Origin: Alistipes sp. dk3624
GTDB taxonomy: Bacteria > Bacteroidota > Bacteroidia > Bacteroidales > Rikenellaceae
Direction of reading: 5' to 3'
DNA length: 64,000 nt
Assembly: GCF_009557455.1 (NCBI RefSeq)
Contig: NZ_CP045651.1
Location: forward strand, 1,426,001 to 1,490,000
Part shown: positions 8,123-18,032 of the stretch, piece by piece
Layout of the letters: every line of letters starts with the position of its first letter
Position numbering within the stretch: the stretch's first letter is position 1
Position numbers and translations under genes: made by a program
The notes under the pieces: model-generated
Told to the model about the DNA's origin: nothing
The model's input: only the letters and a program-made list of their open reading frames with translations
Database searches by the model: none

Positions 8123-9711
8123 CGGCGAGCGGCGCTTTTGGGTTTAACGGCCGTTTTGGAACGGGCCGCCGGCGCCGGTGCGGCATCCAGCAGGGTTTTT
8201 GCATCCCGCACTTGCGGGAACGGAAAATCGCTGTTCCACTCGCCCTGCACGTCGCGGTAGGTGACATGATGCAACGAATCGGCCCCTTTGAGCCACTGGT
8301 AAGCCTTGTACATGTTATAACCGTTGCCGGACATTCCGCCCATCGACAGGGCGATCACCGACGTGTAGTTTTTACTGCGTCCCTGCATACCCGCCACCCG
8401 GTCGATGAACTGCGGCAGGAAAGCGGGATCGTTAGCCACCGAACCGCCCACGTTCCGGTCGTCTTTCCTGAACCCGGCGTTGATGTTGGCCTGGTCGATC
8501 ACGTAAAATCCGATCCGGTCGCACAATTCGTAAAACCAGTGCGGCTGCGGGTAGCTGACGCAAAGCGTATTTACCCGCTGGTTTTTCAGTATCTTCAACT
8601 GCCGTTCGGTCGCGGCGGCATCGGCCGCAGCATCGTAATCGACCGCCGACAGTTCGGCCTTCTTATCGTTGATCCACAGTTCGCCGTCGCGCAGTTCCGC
8701 GTGATTGAACCCGAATTTCAACGGAATGTATTCGGTGATCCGGCCGTCCCGCCGGGTGTAGAGCATCAGCTTGTACAGGCTCGGCCGTTCGGGCGACCAG
8801 GCCGTGCTTTTCCAGATATTTTCGAGCACTTCGCGGCAGGCCAGCGTATCGGTGCTGTTGCCGGGAATCTCCGTATCGATCAGGTTGTAGGTAAGCAGCT
8901 TGCCGGTCGGCGAATAAATATCGTAGCCGAACGTGATTTTCTCGGCGCTGCGGTACGAGTTCGACATCACGACGGCGAAATCGACCCAGCCGTGCACTTT
9001 CGTCGTATCGCTCTGCGTCCGGATCACGAAATCCTCGATCCGCAGCTTGGGCTGCGAATAGACGTACACCCCGCCGAGACTCCCGGGTTGCAACTGCGGC
9101 AGCAGCGTCTCCATCCAGTTGCCGGTCGAATAACCGTAAACTTCGATCCCGATCGTGTTCACCCCGTCGGTAACGGCTTCCGAGATCGGAAATTCGGTCG
9201 GCGTACGGCTGTCGTCGCTGTATCCGATGCGCCGGTCGTTGACATACACCGTATAGGCTCCGCCGACCCTTTCCACATGGATGAACATATCCCGGTCGAG
9301 CCACAGGTACGGCACGTCGATTACCGCCCGGTACTGCACCAGCGGAATCTCGGCCGGCAGTTGCGGCGGCGTCAGCGCCTCCAGCGGGGAAAGCCCCTGC
9401 ACGACCGACGTGTTGGGTACGTCGACCTCCTGCCAGGCCGTCGATGTAAAGGCGGGTTTGTAGAAACCGGGCTCGCCGCCCTGCCGCGTAGTCGAAACAA
9501 TCGCCCGCCACTTGCCGGCGAGCGACACGTAATGCGGCGCATTGGCCGGATCGCCGGTATCGCCCGCTTCACGGGTCGGATAGCTGATAAACTCGGGGCG
9601 CGAATCGGCTTTGCCTTCGCCGCCGACCGACGGATTGTTCCATACAGGCACCTGGGCGGCCAGCGAACAGGCCGCGCAGCAAACTGCCAATAAGCAAACT
9701 GATTTTTTCAT
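8119..9711 (-). CDS. Secreted LacZ-like GH2 homologue, truncated and probably catalytically inactive
   Basis: The start is ATG 9711, giving a clean signal peptide (MKKSVCLLAVCCAACSLAAQ); the longer frame runs into der. The 530 residues follow LacZ: an N-terminal jelly-roll sugar-binding domain (about 55-225), an Ig-like domain (about 225-345) and the start of the TIM barrel (WFYELCDRIGFYVIDQANI). In LacZ the acid/base sits in a SLGNEAGNGYN motif. Here it reads SMGGMSGNGYN, so Asn-Glu is replaced by Gly459-Met460 and the catalytic acid is gone. The protein ends soon after in a basic Ala/Lys tail, so the barrel half carrying the nucleophile is also missing. It is likely a glycan-binding or structural pseudo-enzyme. 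It sits 35 bp after der and overlaps rlmH. Confidence 0.85.
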   Translation of the reverse strand: MKKSVCLLAVCCAACSLAAQVPVWNNPSVGGEGKADSRPEFISYPTREAGDTGDPANAPHYVSLAGKWRAIVSTTRQGGEPGFYKPAFTSTAWQEVDVPNTSVVQGLSPLEALTPPQLPAEIPLVQYRAVIDVPYLWLDRDMFIHVERVGGAYTVYVNDRRIGYSDDSRTPTEFPISEAVTDGVNTIGIEVYGYSTGNWMETLLPQLQPGSLGGVYVYSQPKLRIEDFVIRTQSDTTKVHGWVDFAVVMSNSYRSAEKITFGYDIYSPTGKLLTYNLIDTEIPGNSTDTLACREVLENIWKSTAWSPERPSLYKLMLYTRRDGRITEYIPLKFGFNHAELRDGELWINDKKAELSAVDYDAAADAAATERQLKILKNQRVNTLCVSYPQPHWFYELCDRIGFYVIDQANINAGFRKDDRNVGGSVANDPAFLPQFIDRVAGMQGRSKNYTSVIALSMGGMSGNGYNMYKAYQWLKGADSLHHVTYRDVQGEWNSDFPFPQVRDAKTLLDAAPAPAARSKTAVKPKSAARR

Positions 9712-9746
9712 GAATGCGAACGGTATCATTGGTGAAAATGCCCGCT

Positions 9747-11051
9747 TTATTTCTGGCGGAAAAAGATCTGGATCGGCACTCCCTCGAAGTCCCATCGTTC
9801 GCGGATCTTATTCTCCAGAAAACGGCGGTACCCCTCTTTAATGTACTGAGGCAGGTTGACGAAAAACGCAAACGACGGCGTGGGCGACGCCAACTGCGTA
9901 ACGTATTTGATCCGGATATATTTCCCTTTGGTAGACGGCGGCGGTGTCTCCTCGATAATCGGCAGCAGGTATTCGTTCAGCGCCGAGGTCGGGATCTTGC
10001 GTATCCGCGAATAGTAAACCCGCATGGCCGTTTGCAGCACGTCGAGGATACGCTGTTTGTTCGGCACCGACGTGAAGACGATCGGCACGTCGCTGAACGG
10101 GGCGATCCGCCGGCGGATCGCTTCGGCGAACTCCTTCATCGTGTTGCTCTCCTTCTCGATCAGGTCCCACTTGTTGACCACGATCACGCACCCCTTCTTG
10201 TTACGGACGACCAGGTTGAAAATATTCAGATCCTGCGCCTCGATACCGGCCGTCGCGTCGAGCATCAAAATGCAGACGTCGGACGATTCGATCGAACGGA
10301 TCGAACGCAGCACCGAGTAGAATTCGAGATCTTCGGTCACCTTCGCCTTTTTGCGCAGCCCGGCCGTGTCGATCAGGTAAAAATCCATACCGAACTTGTT
10401 GTAGCGCGACAAGATCGAATCGCGGGTCGTCCCGGCGACCGGCGTCACGATGTTGCGCTCGGTGTCGAGCAGGGCATTCGTCAGCGACGACTTGCCAACG
10501 TTCGGACGCCCGATCACGGCAAACTTCGGCAGGTCGTCCGCCTGCTCCGCCCCGGCATCCTCGGGCAGCGCCGCGATCACCGCATCCATCACTTCGCCGG
10601 TTCCGCTGCCGCTCATCGCCGAAATGCAGTACGGGTCGCCGAGTCCCAACGCGTAGAACTCGTGCGAGGAGTATATCTGGTCGTTGTTGTCGATCTTGTT
10701 GACCACGAGGATCACTTTTTTCGAAGAGCGCCGAAGCAGGTCGGCCATCACCATATCCAGGTCGGTAATCCCGGTAGACACCTCCACGAGAAACAGGATT
10801 ACGTCGGCCTCCTCGATCGCCAACACCACCTGCTTGCGGATCTCGGCCTCGAAAATATCCTCTCCCCCCATGGCATACCCGCCGGTGTCGATTACGGAAA
10901 ACTCGCGGCCGCACCAGTCGGTCGTACCGTAATGCCGGTCGCGCGTGGTGCCCGCCGAATCGTTGACGATCGCTTTGCGCATCCCGACCAAACGGTTGAA
11001 AAGGGTGCTCTTCCCGACGTTGGGACGACCTACTATCGCTACTATACTCAT
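9747..11051 (-). CDS. der: Ribosome biogenesis GTPase Der (EngA)
   Basis: Der is the double-GTPase needed for 50S subunit maturation. The 434 residues contain two G domains, each with a GRPNVGKS P-loop (residues 8-15 and about 180), DTxG (DTGGY, DTAGL) and NKxD (NKID, NKWD) motifs, followed by a C-terminal KH-like domain. It starts at ATG 11049-11051. The LacZ-like gene begins 35 bp downstream and rlmH follows, which suggests a mixed ribosome/envelope operon. Confidence 0.97.
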   Translation of the reverse strand: MSIVAIVGRPNVGKSTLFNRLVGMRKAIVNDSAGTTRDRHYGTTDWCGREFSVIDTGGYAMGGEDIFEAEIRKQVVLAIEEADVILFLVEVSTGITDLDMVMADLLRRSSKKVILVVNKIDNNDQIYSSHEFYALGLGDPYCISAMSGSGTGEVMDAVIAALPEDAGAEQADDLPKFAVIGRPNVGKSSLTNALLDTERNIVTPVAGTTRDSILSRYNKFGMDFYLIDTAGLRKKAKVTEDLEFYSVLRSIRSIESSDVCILMLDATAGIEAQDLNIFNLVVRNKKGCVIVVNKWDLIEKESNTMKEFAEAIRRRIAPFSDVPIVFTSVPNKQRILDVLQTAMRVYYSRIRKIPTSALNEYLLPIIEETPPPSTKGKYIRIKYVTQLASPTPSFAFFVNLPQYIKEGYRRFLENKIRERWDFEGVPIQIFFRQK

Positions 11052-11090
11052 ATGCTTCGTTAAAAATTTCCGGATTTAGCCCGTTACCGG

Positions 11091-11098
11091 CAAAGATA
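11091..11098 (-). promoter_or_regulatory. Putative -7 element for der
   Basis: On the minus strand TATCTTTG matches TAnnTTTG about 40 nt upstream of the der ATG. No TTTG is seen at -33. It lies between der and the end of the DUF4954 gene, so der could be transcribed on its own. Confidence 0.45.
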
Positions 11099-11113
11099 GG
11101 TATTTTTTCGGAA

Positions 11114-12967
11114 CTATACTTTCGGTTCGCCGCGCACGGCCCGGAAATCTTCGGCCCGGCGCTCCCCGTCGTCGATCCCGTAGCCGACCGACATGGCCGG
11201 GGCGAAATCGCGACCCGCATCCTGTGCGATGGCCGCAGCGAGCGCAGCGCGGTCCCTGGCGCCCTGTTCGACCAGCGACGCGATGTCGTCCGGCGTGATC
11301 CGGTCTTCCGACTTATCGAGGAAAACGGCCAGCGCATACAACGCCCACCGCCGCTCGTTCGATCCGTAATCCCGGTCGATACTTTCCAGTTCCCCGACGA
11401 AAGCGTCCGTATCGGCCACCGCTCCGGCATCAACCCGGTCGAGCAGCGCTTCGATCCGGCTTTTCGGCGCAATCATCCCCGCCAAATCAATCCATTCCCG
11501 CATCGACGGATCGGGCGGCACGTCGCCCCCTTCGGCAAACAGTTCGCCGAGATAGCCGCGCAACGCCTGAGTATAGAGCATCAGTCCCTTCTTCAGCGAA
11601 TGCATCTTGATCTTCACCCGATTCCACGTCACCACTTCAGCGGTCGGATACCTCTCCATCAGCGCGCGGCACTCGCCGATCGCGTCGAGCACCCGGCCCG
11701 CAGTGTAGGGATTCATCAGCTCGTAACGGATGATGTCGTGCGCCACGCCCCGCCGCCGGTCGCGCGACGGCCATTTCCCGATATCCCGCGCAGTACCGTA
11801 GCTGCGCAGATTGACCCCCGGCAACAGAATCGAGTCGTCCGCCTCTTCGAGCAGGTACGAAAACGGCATTTTTTCGGTATCGTGATGATTGTAGTGTCGT
11901 CCGGTCACAATCGTAAAAACGCCGGTGCTGGCCGGCAGCAGCACATAGGCGTCGCTGCCGAACTTACACCCGCGCAGATGCACGCCCTGATGCACCGGCC
12001 CGGACTTATACATGTGGTTGCTCTGATTGGCCCCGCTGCCGGCGTTGAAAAACGAAAAATACCCGGCGATCAGCAGCGTCGCGCGGTGATGCGACACCGT
12101 ATAAGGTCCGGCGAACACCGCGCACGCTTCGCCGTGATTGCAATGGCTGTTGGCGAAAAACAGCGAATTCTCGGCCGAAAAACCGTTCTCGATCACAACC
12201 CCTTCGCCGACGAAACAACGACGCAGCATCGAACCCGTATCGACCCGCGCCGAACACGCCAGGATGAAATCGGACGCCGTCACGCCAGCGCCCACCGTCG
12301 ACGGCGACTGCGGCGTACTGTTGACCGTCCCGTTGCGTAGGGACGACGCGCCGTCCACGACGGCGGACTCCCCGACCGCTACGTTGAACAGCGACAGCGT
12401 ATTGACGATCCGGCTGTCCGCGCCGATCGTCCCGCGCCGCGAAACGCGCCGTTCGGCATAACCGGCGATCATCGCATTCATCCGCCGCACCGTCTGCGGA
12501 CGGTGACGGTACATCGCGATCACATAGGCGATCTGCGCCGTCAGTCCGTCGAATATCGGCACTTCGCGCCCTCCCGCCTCGTTGACGGCCGCCACTTCCA
12601 CGCCGTTGCCGAACGCCGTTGCCCCGTCGCAAATCATCTCGCCGACATTCTCGATCACCGCCCGGTCGCCGATATCGTAATTGGCGACGTAACGGCCCAC
12701 ATTGGAGATCAGCGCGTCGTCGCCGACCGTACAGTCGTGCAACGCGGCCCGGTAAACCCCGGAACGGCGCACCACGCCGCCGGGCAACGGGATCTCCGAA
12801 CCGTTGCCTCCCAGCCGCACGCTTCCGCTGAAATGTACTGTACGAACGAATTCGGGCCGAAACCCGTCCGCCACTTCGACCAGCTCCCAACTCTCCGACG
12901 TACACCCCTGGGCCGACAAAACGGAGATTTCGGCCTCCGTCAATTTCCGATAGGATTTACCTTCCAT
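11114..12967 (-). CDS. DUF4954 protein with left-handed beta-helix repeats
   Basis: The 617-residue cytoplasmic protein belongs to the Bacteroidota family DUF4954. Residues from about 70 on show hexapeptide-like turns (DDALISNVG, DRAVIENVG, ADSRIVNTLSLF, ESAVVDGASSL) typical of the left-handed beta-helix found in acyl- and nucleotidyl-transferases such as GlmU. Glycan or nucleotide-sugar handling is therefore possible, but no activity is established. The C-terminal 200 residues are helical. It is transcribed divergently from the nucleoside-recognition protein, from overlapping promoters. Confidence 0.85.
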   Translation of the reverse strand: MEGKSYRKLTEAEISVLSAQGCTSESWELVEVADGFRPEFVRTVHFSGSVRLGGNGSEIPLPGGVVRRSGVYRAALHDCTVGDDALISNVGRYVANYDIGDRAVIENVGEMICDGATAFGNGVEVAAVNEAGGREVPIFDGLTAQIAYVIAMYRHRPQTVRRMNAMIAGYAERRVSRRGTIGADSRIVNTLSLFNVAVGESAVVDGASSLRNGTVNSTPQSPSTVGAGVTASDFILACSARVDTGSMLRRCFVGEGVVIENGFSAENSLFFANSHCNHGEACAVFAGPYTVSHHRATLLIAGYFSFFNAGSGANQSNHMYKSGPVHQGVHLRGCKFGSDAYVLLPASTGVFTIVTGRHYNHHDTEKMPFSYLLEEADDSILLPGVNLRSYGTARDIGKWPSRDRRRGVAHDIIRYELMNPYTAGRVLDAIGECRALMERYPTAEVVTWNRVKIKMHSLKKGLMLYTQALRGYLGELFAEGGDVPPDPSMREWIDLAGMIAPKSRIEALLDRVDAGAVADTDAFVGELESIDRDYGSNERRWALYALAVFLDKSEDRITPDDIASLVEQGARDRAALAAAIAQDAGRDFAPAMSVGYGIDDGERRAEDFRAVRGEPKV

Positions 12968-13037
12968 GCAATCTCGTATGCTTTATCATTCGAACCGGAC
13001 AAATGCCCGACATTTACCAGAACGGACGGAACCGCTC

Positions 13038-13070
13038 CAAAAGTACGCAATCCTTTTTATTATTCACAAA
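13038..13070 (-). promoter_or_regulatory. Promoter for the DUF4954 gene
   Basis: On the minus strand, TTTG (13070-13067), a 21-nt spacer and TACTTTTG (13045-13038) match the Bacteroidota consensus, about 70 nt upstream of the ATG. Confidence 0.65.
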
Positions 13071-13086
13071 TTATGTCGTAGCTTTG
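13056..13086 (+). promoter_or_regulatory. Promoter for the nucleoside-recognition protein gene
   Basis: TTTA (13056-13059), a 19-nt spacer and TAGCTTTG (13079-13086) fit the consensus with one -33 mismatch. It overlaps the opposing DUF4954 promoter, so the two directions may compete for RNA polymerase. Confidence 0.6.
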
Positions 13087-13120
13087 TCTGCTGGCCGGCG
13101 AATGGCCGCCCCCCAAAGTC

Positions 13121-14077
13121 ATGGAACAAAACTCATTCCGAATCCGCCTGCTGCGCGCCGTAAGCGAAGCCATGCGACCCGCCTGGCGGACAGCCGTATG
13201 GGTAATCAAAATGGTCGTCCCGATCACGCTGGCCATCTCGATACTGGAGCACCTCGGCGTAATCGGCCGGATCTCGGAATGGATCGCCCCGCTGTTCGGA
13301 CTGGTCGGACTGCCCGGCGACAGCGGACTCGTATTCCTGACCGCCGCACTGTCGAACAACTACGCCGCGGTGGCCGTCATCGCCACGCTCGGCTTCGATT
13401 ACCGGAGCGTAGTCATCCTGGCGGTCATGGCATTGGTCTGCCACTGCCTGATCATCGAATCGGCCATCCAGCACAAAACGGGAGCCTCCGGATTGAAGAT
13501 GACCCTGCTGCGGATCGGCATGGCTTTCATCGCCGCGGCCCTGATGAACCTGATTCTGCCCAAACACATGACGGGCAGGTTGTTTCTGCCCCCGGCCGGA
13601 GTATCTCCCGAAACCTGGGCAGAAGCGGGACTGTTGTGGCTGAAAACCATCCTGCCGCTGTCGCTGAAAATCGGGATCATCATCGTCTCGCTGAACATCC
13701 TCCAACGCATCCTGCAGGAGTTCCGGCTGCTCGACCTACTGACCGTCCCGCTGCAACCGCTGATGGCCGTGTTCGGACTGCCCCGCTCGACTTCGTTCCT
13801 GTGGATCATCAGCAACGTCGTGGGACTGACCTACGGCGGCGCGGCTCTCGTCGACGAAATCCGGCGCGGCGCGATCAGCAGGGAAGATTCGCGGCTGCTG
13901 AACGCGCACGTCGCCATCTCGCACAGCCTGCTGGAAGATACCGCTATCTTCTACTCGATCGGGGTAGGGCTTTTCTGGCTGCTTGTGCCCCGTATCATAC
14001 TGGCGATCTGCACGGTATGGATCATCCGCCTGTTCGTCCGCCTGCGGAACCCCCGCCGCAGCATAGCACCCGGATAA
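13121..14077 (+). CDS. Nucleoside-recognition (Gate) domain membrane protein
   Basis: This 318-residue integral membrane protein has about eight hydrophobic segments and two similar halves. The first half has PITLAISILEHLGVIGRISEWIAP and the second LPLSLKIGIIIVSLN. This matches the Gate / nucleoside_recog family, related to spore maturation proteins SpmA/SpmB and parts of CNT transporters and FeoB. Conserved polar stretches include SNNYAAVAVIA and SHSLLEDTAIF. Transport or gating is presumed; the solute is unknown. Confidence 0.85.
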   Translation: MEQNSFRIRLLRAVSEAMRPAWRTAVWVIKMVVPITLAISILEHLGVIGRISEWIAPLFGLVGLPGDSGLVFLTAALSNNYAAVAVIATLGFDYRSVVILAVMALVCHCLIIESAIQHKTGASGLKMTLLRIGMAFIAAALMNLILPKHMTGRLFLPPAGVSPETWAEAGLLWLKTILPLSLKIGIIIVSLNILQRILQEFRLLDLLTVPLQPLMAVFGLPRSTSFLWIISNVVGLTYGGAALVDEIRRGAISREDSRLLNAHVAISHSLLEDTAIFYSIGVGLFWLLVPRIILAICTVWIIRLFVRLRNPRRSIAPG

Positions 14078-14139
14078 AATTCGCAAACGCGTCGTGCAAC
14101 TTTTAGAGAAACAATAACATCTTGTTAGAATACGTTATG

Positions 14140-14147
14140 TAATTTTG
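14140..14147 (+). promoter_or_regulatory. Putative -7 element
   Basis: TAATTTTG fits TAnnTTTG about 30 nt upstream of the lipoprotein ATG at 14178. The -33 box is not clear (CTTGTT lies too close). Confidence 0.4.
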
Positions 14148-14177
14148 AAAATGAACATAAAACTACGTTAAAAGCAC

Positions 14178-15092
14178 ATGAAAAGACTTCTTTTACTCCT
14201 GGGATGCGTCGCGGCATTCTCTTCCTGCCTGAAAAACGATAAATTCGAACGCGACATGACCAGCACCGGTTACATCATCTACTCGTCGGCGGCCAAACAA
14301 ACCCTCGTAGCGCTCGACCCGTTCAACGTCGCTTTCAGGCTGAACATCCTGATCGCCGAAGGAGACGGGGACTTCAACGCCGCGCCGGGCGAGATCCGGC
14401 AAAAAATGTTCAGCACGGGAACCGTCATCTCTTACGACGAAACCCGCGCCAACTACAAGCTGGTTTTCAACAGCGGTTCGATCTCCGGCGACTATCCCCG
14501 AAAAGGAACGATCACCATCTCGACAAACGGTTACGGCTCGCTGGCAGAAGCGGGTGCGCGCTGGGACATCTACCTTTCGGACTCTTACGCCATGTTCAGC
14601 GACAGCAAAGCGATCTACACCTCTTCGGGCACCTATTCGGTCACGAACTCGGGCGATAATACATGGCAGGTAAGCATCCAGCAACTCGTCTCGGTACTGC
14701 CCGACGCGGGTATCGTAGAGGGTTCGGACGGTTCCGAAATCGAATTCGAATCCGACTGGACCGCTTCTTACACGATCAAACAAGAGACAGGAACCCAGAA
14801 GTTAACGGACGTCCGGAACTCGATTTTCACCGTATCGACCAGCGTATTGAACGGTAAAACGATGTACCTGCCGGCCGATCAGTTGAACGTTTCGACGCCG
14901 AAGCCGTTCCAATTCAATCCGGCTTGCTCGGCTTCGGCCCCGGTAGGCAACGGACTGATGACGATCAGCCTCGCCAACGACGACGAAATGATGAGCAACT
15001 ACACGACCGCCGAAGTGATGGGAGGAGACCAGTTGAACACCTGCTTCCCGAAAATCAAGATCTCGTACGGCGGATACACGACCGAATATTAG
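14178..15092 (+). CDS. Hypothetical lipoprotein
   Basis: The 304-residue protein has a type II signal peptide with lipobox FSSC (Cys17), so it is anchored in the cell envelope. The rest is rich in Ser/Thr and beta-strand patterns, with no catalytic motif that I recognise. It resembles the many Bacteroidota lipoproteins of unknown function that follow TonB or transport genes. It stands alone, with its own -7 box and a strong terminator. Confidence 0.75.
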   Translation: MKRLLLLLGCVAAFSSCLKNDKFERDMTSTGYIIYSSAAKQTLVALDPFNVAFRLNILIAEGDGDFNAAPGEIRQKMFSTGTVISYDETRANYKLVFNSGSISGDYPRKGTITISTNGYGSLAEAGARWDIYLSDSYAMFSDSKAIYTSSGTYSVTNSGDNTWQVSIQQLVSVLPDAGIVEGSDGSEIEFESDWTASYTIKQETGTQKLTDVRNSIFTVSTSVLNGKTMYLPADQLNVSTPKPFQFNPACSASAPVGNGLMTISLANDDEMMSNYTTAEVMGGDQLNTCFPKIKISYGGYTTEY

Positions 15093-15114
15093 TATACGCG
15101 CAACTCCCTGAAAT

Positions 15115-15154
15115 AAAACGCCCGCGAAAATCTCAGAATTTTCGCGGGCGTTTT
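15115..15154 (+). terminator. Rho-independent terminator
   Basis: A 16-bp perfect stem (15115-15130 with 15139-15154, 8-nt loop) begins with A4 and ends with T4, so it may work in both directions. Confidence 0.88.
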
Positions 15155-15403
15155 CGTATCCGGGCTTCAATCGCACCGGGCCGACGAATGCCAGGCACAA
15201 AAGAACCGCGAACAAGAAACGACACCGTCCGGACACACATATAAGCCTCATAACAAACCTTTTACAATCATCCTCCCTATCCGAAAGCCAGACACAACGC
15301 CGGTCTTCTTCTTCACAAAATAATAAGATTCGCGGGAATAATGGTTAATTTTAGTTACTTTTGCACATTTTTCAAACCAAAATCAATCAATCGATTCGGG
15401 TCG
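15155..15403. other. Gene-free stretch before the SulP gene
   Basis: No supported gene is seen. Near the right end, TACTTTTTG at 15355-15363 resembles the -7 box with one extra T and could drive the SulP transporter. Confidence 0.4.
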
Positions 15404-17098
15404 ATGAAAACATTTACGTTCCGTCCGAAACTTTTCAGTTCGCTGAAAGGTTACTCGAAAGAGACTTTTACCGCCGACCTAATGGCCGGCATCATCGTCG
15501 GCATCGTCGCGCTGCCGCTGGCTATCGCATTCGGCATCGCGTCGGGCGTCTCTCCCGAAAAAGGGATTATCACGGCCATCATCGCCGGGTTCGTCATCTC
15601 GCTGCTGGGCGGCAGCAAAGTACAGATCGGCGGCCCCACCGGAGCCTTTATCGTGATCGTCTACGGTATCATCGCCCGTTACGGCGAAACCGGACTGATC
15701 GTAGCGACGATCATGGCCGGCGCGATCCTGGTCATGCTCGGCGTCTTCAAGCTGGGCACGGTCATCAAATTCATCCCCTACCCGATCGTCGTCGGATTCA
15801 CCAGCGGCATCGCGGTTACGATCTTCACCACGCAGATCAAAGACCTGCTCGGACTGAGCGCGGACTCCGTCCCGGCCGATTTCCTACCCAAATGGCAGTG
15901 CTATTTCGAAAATATCGGCACGGCCGACCCGCTTTCGGTCGTCGTCGGAATAGGCAGCATCGCCATCATCGCCCTATGGCCTCGCATCTCGAAAAAAATT
16001 CCCGGTTCGCTGGTCGCCATCTTCGCAATGACGCTTCTTACTTACCTGCTCAGACGGTACGCCGGAGTCACCTCGATCGAAACGATCGGCGACCGTTTCC
16101 AGATCAGCGCATCGCTTCCGGGAGTCGCCGTACCCGACATGAGCTGGGACGTAATCAAAGGCCTGTTCCCGGCGGCCGTCACCATCGCCGTACTCGGCGC
16201 GATCGAGTCGCTGCTGTCGGCCACCGTCGCCGACGGCGTAACCGGAGACAAACACGATTCGAATCAAGAGCTGATCGCACAGGGCGCCGCCAACATCGTC
16301 ACGCCGCTTTTCGGCGGTATTCCGGCAACCGGAGCCATCGCCCGCACGATGACCAACATCAACAACGGCGGAAAAACGCCGGTCGCGGGACTGATCCACG
16401 CCGCGGTATTGCTGCTGATCTTGCTGTGTCTCGGCCCGCTGACCCGGCACATCCCGATGGCCTGCCTGGCCGGAGTCCTGGTGATCGTCGCCTACAACAT
16501 GAGCGAATGGCGAACGTTCAGGGCGCTGATGTCGAACCCGAAAGCGGACGTAGCCGTGCTGCTGGTCACGTTCCTGCTGACCGTCCTGTTCGACCTGACC
16601 GTCGCCATCGAGGTCGGACTGGTGATCGCCTGCCTGCTGTTCATGCGCCGCGTGGCCGAAACGACGAACATCTCCGTACTGAAAGACGAGATCGATCCGA
16701 ACGCCGACGCCGGCATCTCGCTGGGCGCGGAACACCTCGTCATCCCGGAAGGAGTCGAAGTTTACGAGATCGACGGGCCCTTCTTTTTCGGAATCGCCAA
16801 CAAATTCGAAGAACAGATGGTCGCGCTCGGCAACCACCCGCAGATCCGCATTATCCGGATGCGGAAAGTCCCGTTCATCGACTCGACGGGGATTCATAAC
16901 CTGACCAACCTGTGCCGGATGTCGAAACGGGAAGGCGTACAGATCATCCTCTCCGGCGTAAACCCGACCGTCCACCGCACGCTCGAACAGGCCCGGTTCT
17001 ACGACCTGATCGGGAAAGAAAATATCTGCAGCCACATCGACCTGGCGCTCGAACAGGCCCGCAAGGAACTCGCCGCACGGCATCCGGGAAAAAGATAA
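15404..17098 (+). CDS. SulP family inorganic anion transporter with C-terminal STAS domain
   Basis: The start is ATG 15404 (MKTFTFRPKLF); the longer frame from 15341 adds an unlikely N-terminus. The 564 residues carry a membrane domain of 10-14 helices with the SulP signatures DLMAGIIVGIVALPLAIAFG and GGPTGAFIVIV. A C-terminal STAS domain (about 445-550) includes FIDSTGIHNL, where the Ser matches the anti-sigma-antagonist phosphorylation site. SulP proteins move sulfate, bicarbonate or dicarboxylates. No carbonic anhydrase or sulfate gene is adjacent, so the substrate stays open. Confidence 0.93.
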   Translation: MKTFTFRPKLFSSLKGYSKETFTADLMAGIIVGIVALPLAIAFGIASGVSPEKGIITAIIAGFVISLLGGSKVQIGGPTGAFIVIVYGIIARYGETGLIVATIMAGAILVMLGVFKLGTVIKFIPYPIVVGFTSGIAVTIFTTQIKDLLGLSADSVPADFLPKWQCYFENIGTADPLSVVVGIGSIAIIALWPRISKKIPGSLVAIFAMTLLTYLLRRYAGVTSIETIGDRFQISASLPGVAVPDMSWDVIKGLFPAAVTIAVLGAIESLLSATVADGVTGDKHDSNQELIAQGAANIVTPLFGGIPATGAIARTMTNINNGGKTPVAGLIHAAVLLLILLCLGPLTRHIPMACLAGVLVIVAYNMSEWRTFRALMSNPKADVAVLLVTFLLTVLFDLTVAIEVGLVIACLLFMRRVAETTNISVLKDEIDPNADAGISLGAEHLVIPEGVEVYEIDGPFFFGIANKFEEQMVALGNHPQIRIIRMRKVPFIDSTGIHNLTNLCRMSKREGVQIILSGVNPTVHRTLEQARFYDLIGKENICSHIDLALEQARKELAARHPGKR

Positions 17099-17263
17099 CC
17101 GGAGACGGCGCCTGCAAAAACCGTTCGCAACGGATAATCCGTTGCGGACACGGAAACCGTAACCGCCAAGAACAAAAGAAACGGCGCGGTTTTTCGGAAT
17201 TTATTTTTTACATTTATCGGGTCAACCGAAACGTATGTTTTTCAATATTCTAAAAATCAACTC

Positions 17264-17848
17264 ATGAAAAAATCGAATCTGCTTGTCGGCACTCTGACGG
17301 CAATCGCCGCCGGACTAACGGCCTGCGCACCGGAAACGCCGCAATCCATACACGGCATCGTAACGGACGCTTCAATGAACGATATCCTGGTAGTCACCGA
17401 TCAGGGCGACACGGTAGCCATCAGCACGATGGATGCCGATCCGGCGAAAGTGCCGGGCGTACTGGTCGACGATTCGGTCACGGTAACCTGCATCGGAGAA
17501 AAAGTCGGCGGCAACCGGATCCTGAAAGCGACGGAACTTGTCGTAACCGCTCACTCGCCGTACTACTACATCCAAGGCAAATGGATCGAACCCAACCCGA
17601 TCAACGCCGACGAGGTGCAGGGCTTCGAACTGAAACAGGACGGCACGGCCTCGTCGATCAACATGGCGACCCTCGCTTTCCAGCAATGGAACCTGGAAAA
17701 CGGCGAACTGCTGCTCAAAAGCCAGAGCATCGGCAACGGACAGACGATCGAGGGAACCGACACCCTCCGGATCGACAAGCTAAACGCCGATTCGCTGGTG
17801 CTTTCCCGCGACGGCAACGTGCTGTGGCGCCTAGCAAGACAGAAATAG
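17264..17848 (+). CDS. Lipocalin-like lipoprotein
   Basis: The 194-residue lipoprotein has lipobox LTAC (Cys21). Residues 30-95 look like a small OB-like or beta-barrel segment (HGIVTDASMNDILVVTDQGD). Residues 100-194 follow the Bacteroidota lipocalin-like pattern: IQGKWIEPNP, GFELKQDGTASSIN, W-rich strands and a closing SLVLSRDGNVLWRL. Ligand unknown. A terminator follows directly, so it is probably monocistronic. Confidence 0.75.
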   Translation: MKKSNLLVGTLTAIAAGLTACAPETPQSIHGIVTDASMNDILVVTDQGDTVAISTMDADPAKVPGVLVDDSVTVTCIGEKVGGNRILKATELVVTAHSPYYYIQGKWIEPNPINADEVQGFELKQDGTASSINMATLAFQQWNLENGELLLKSQSIGNGQTIEGTDTLRIDKLNADSLVLSRDGNVLWRLARQK

Positions 17849-17863
17849 AGATTCGTTCATATC

Positions 17864-17903
17864 CGAAAAATCCCCGCGGCGAATCTTCCGCGGGGATTTT
17901 TCG
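17864..17903 (+). terminator. Rho-independent terminator
   Basis: A 16-bp perfect stem (17864-17879 with 17888-17903, 8-nt loop) contains a CCCCGCGG core and is followed by TTTTC. Confidence 0.9.
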
Positions 17904-18032
17904 TTTTCTCGGAGCGCGCCGCTTCCCCTTCGCAAAAACCGGAAACCGATCGGAAAATTTTTGGCAAACAAATTGCGCTGACAAACAGAGTCAACCGTAA
18001 TTCAGAACAAGCGATTTAAAAAAACAGAAATT

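Noticed and set aside
14802-15251. Minus-strand frame with a signal-peptide-like start (MRLICVSGRCRFLFAVLLCLAFVG)
   Set aside because: It runs through the terminator hairpin and into the antisense of the lipoprotein gene, and its body resembles no protein.
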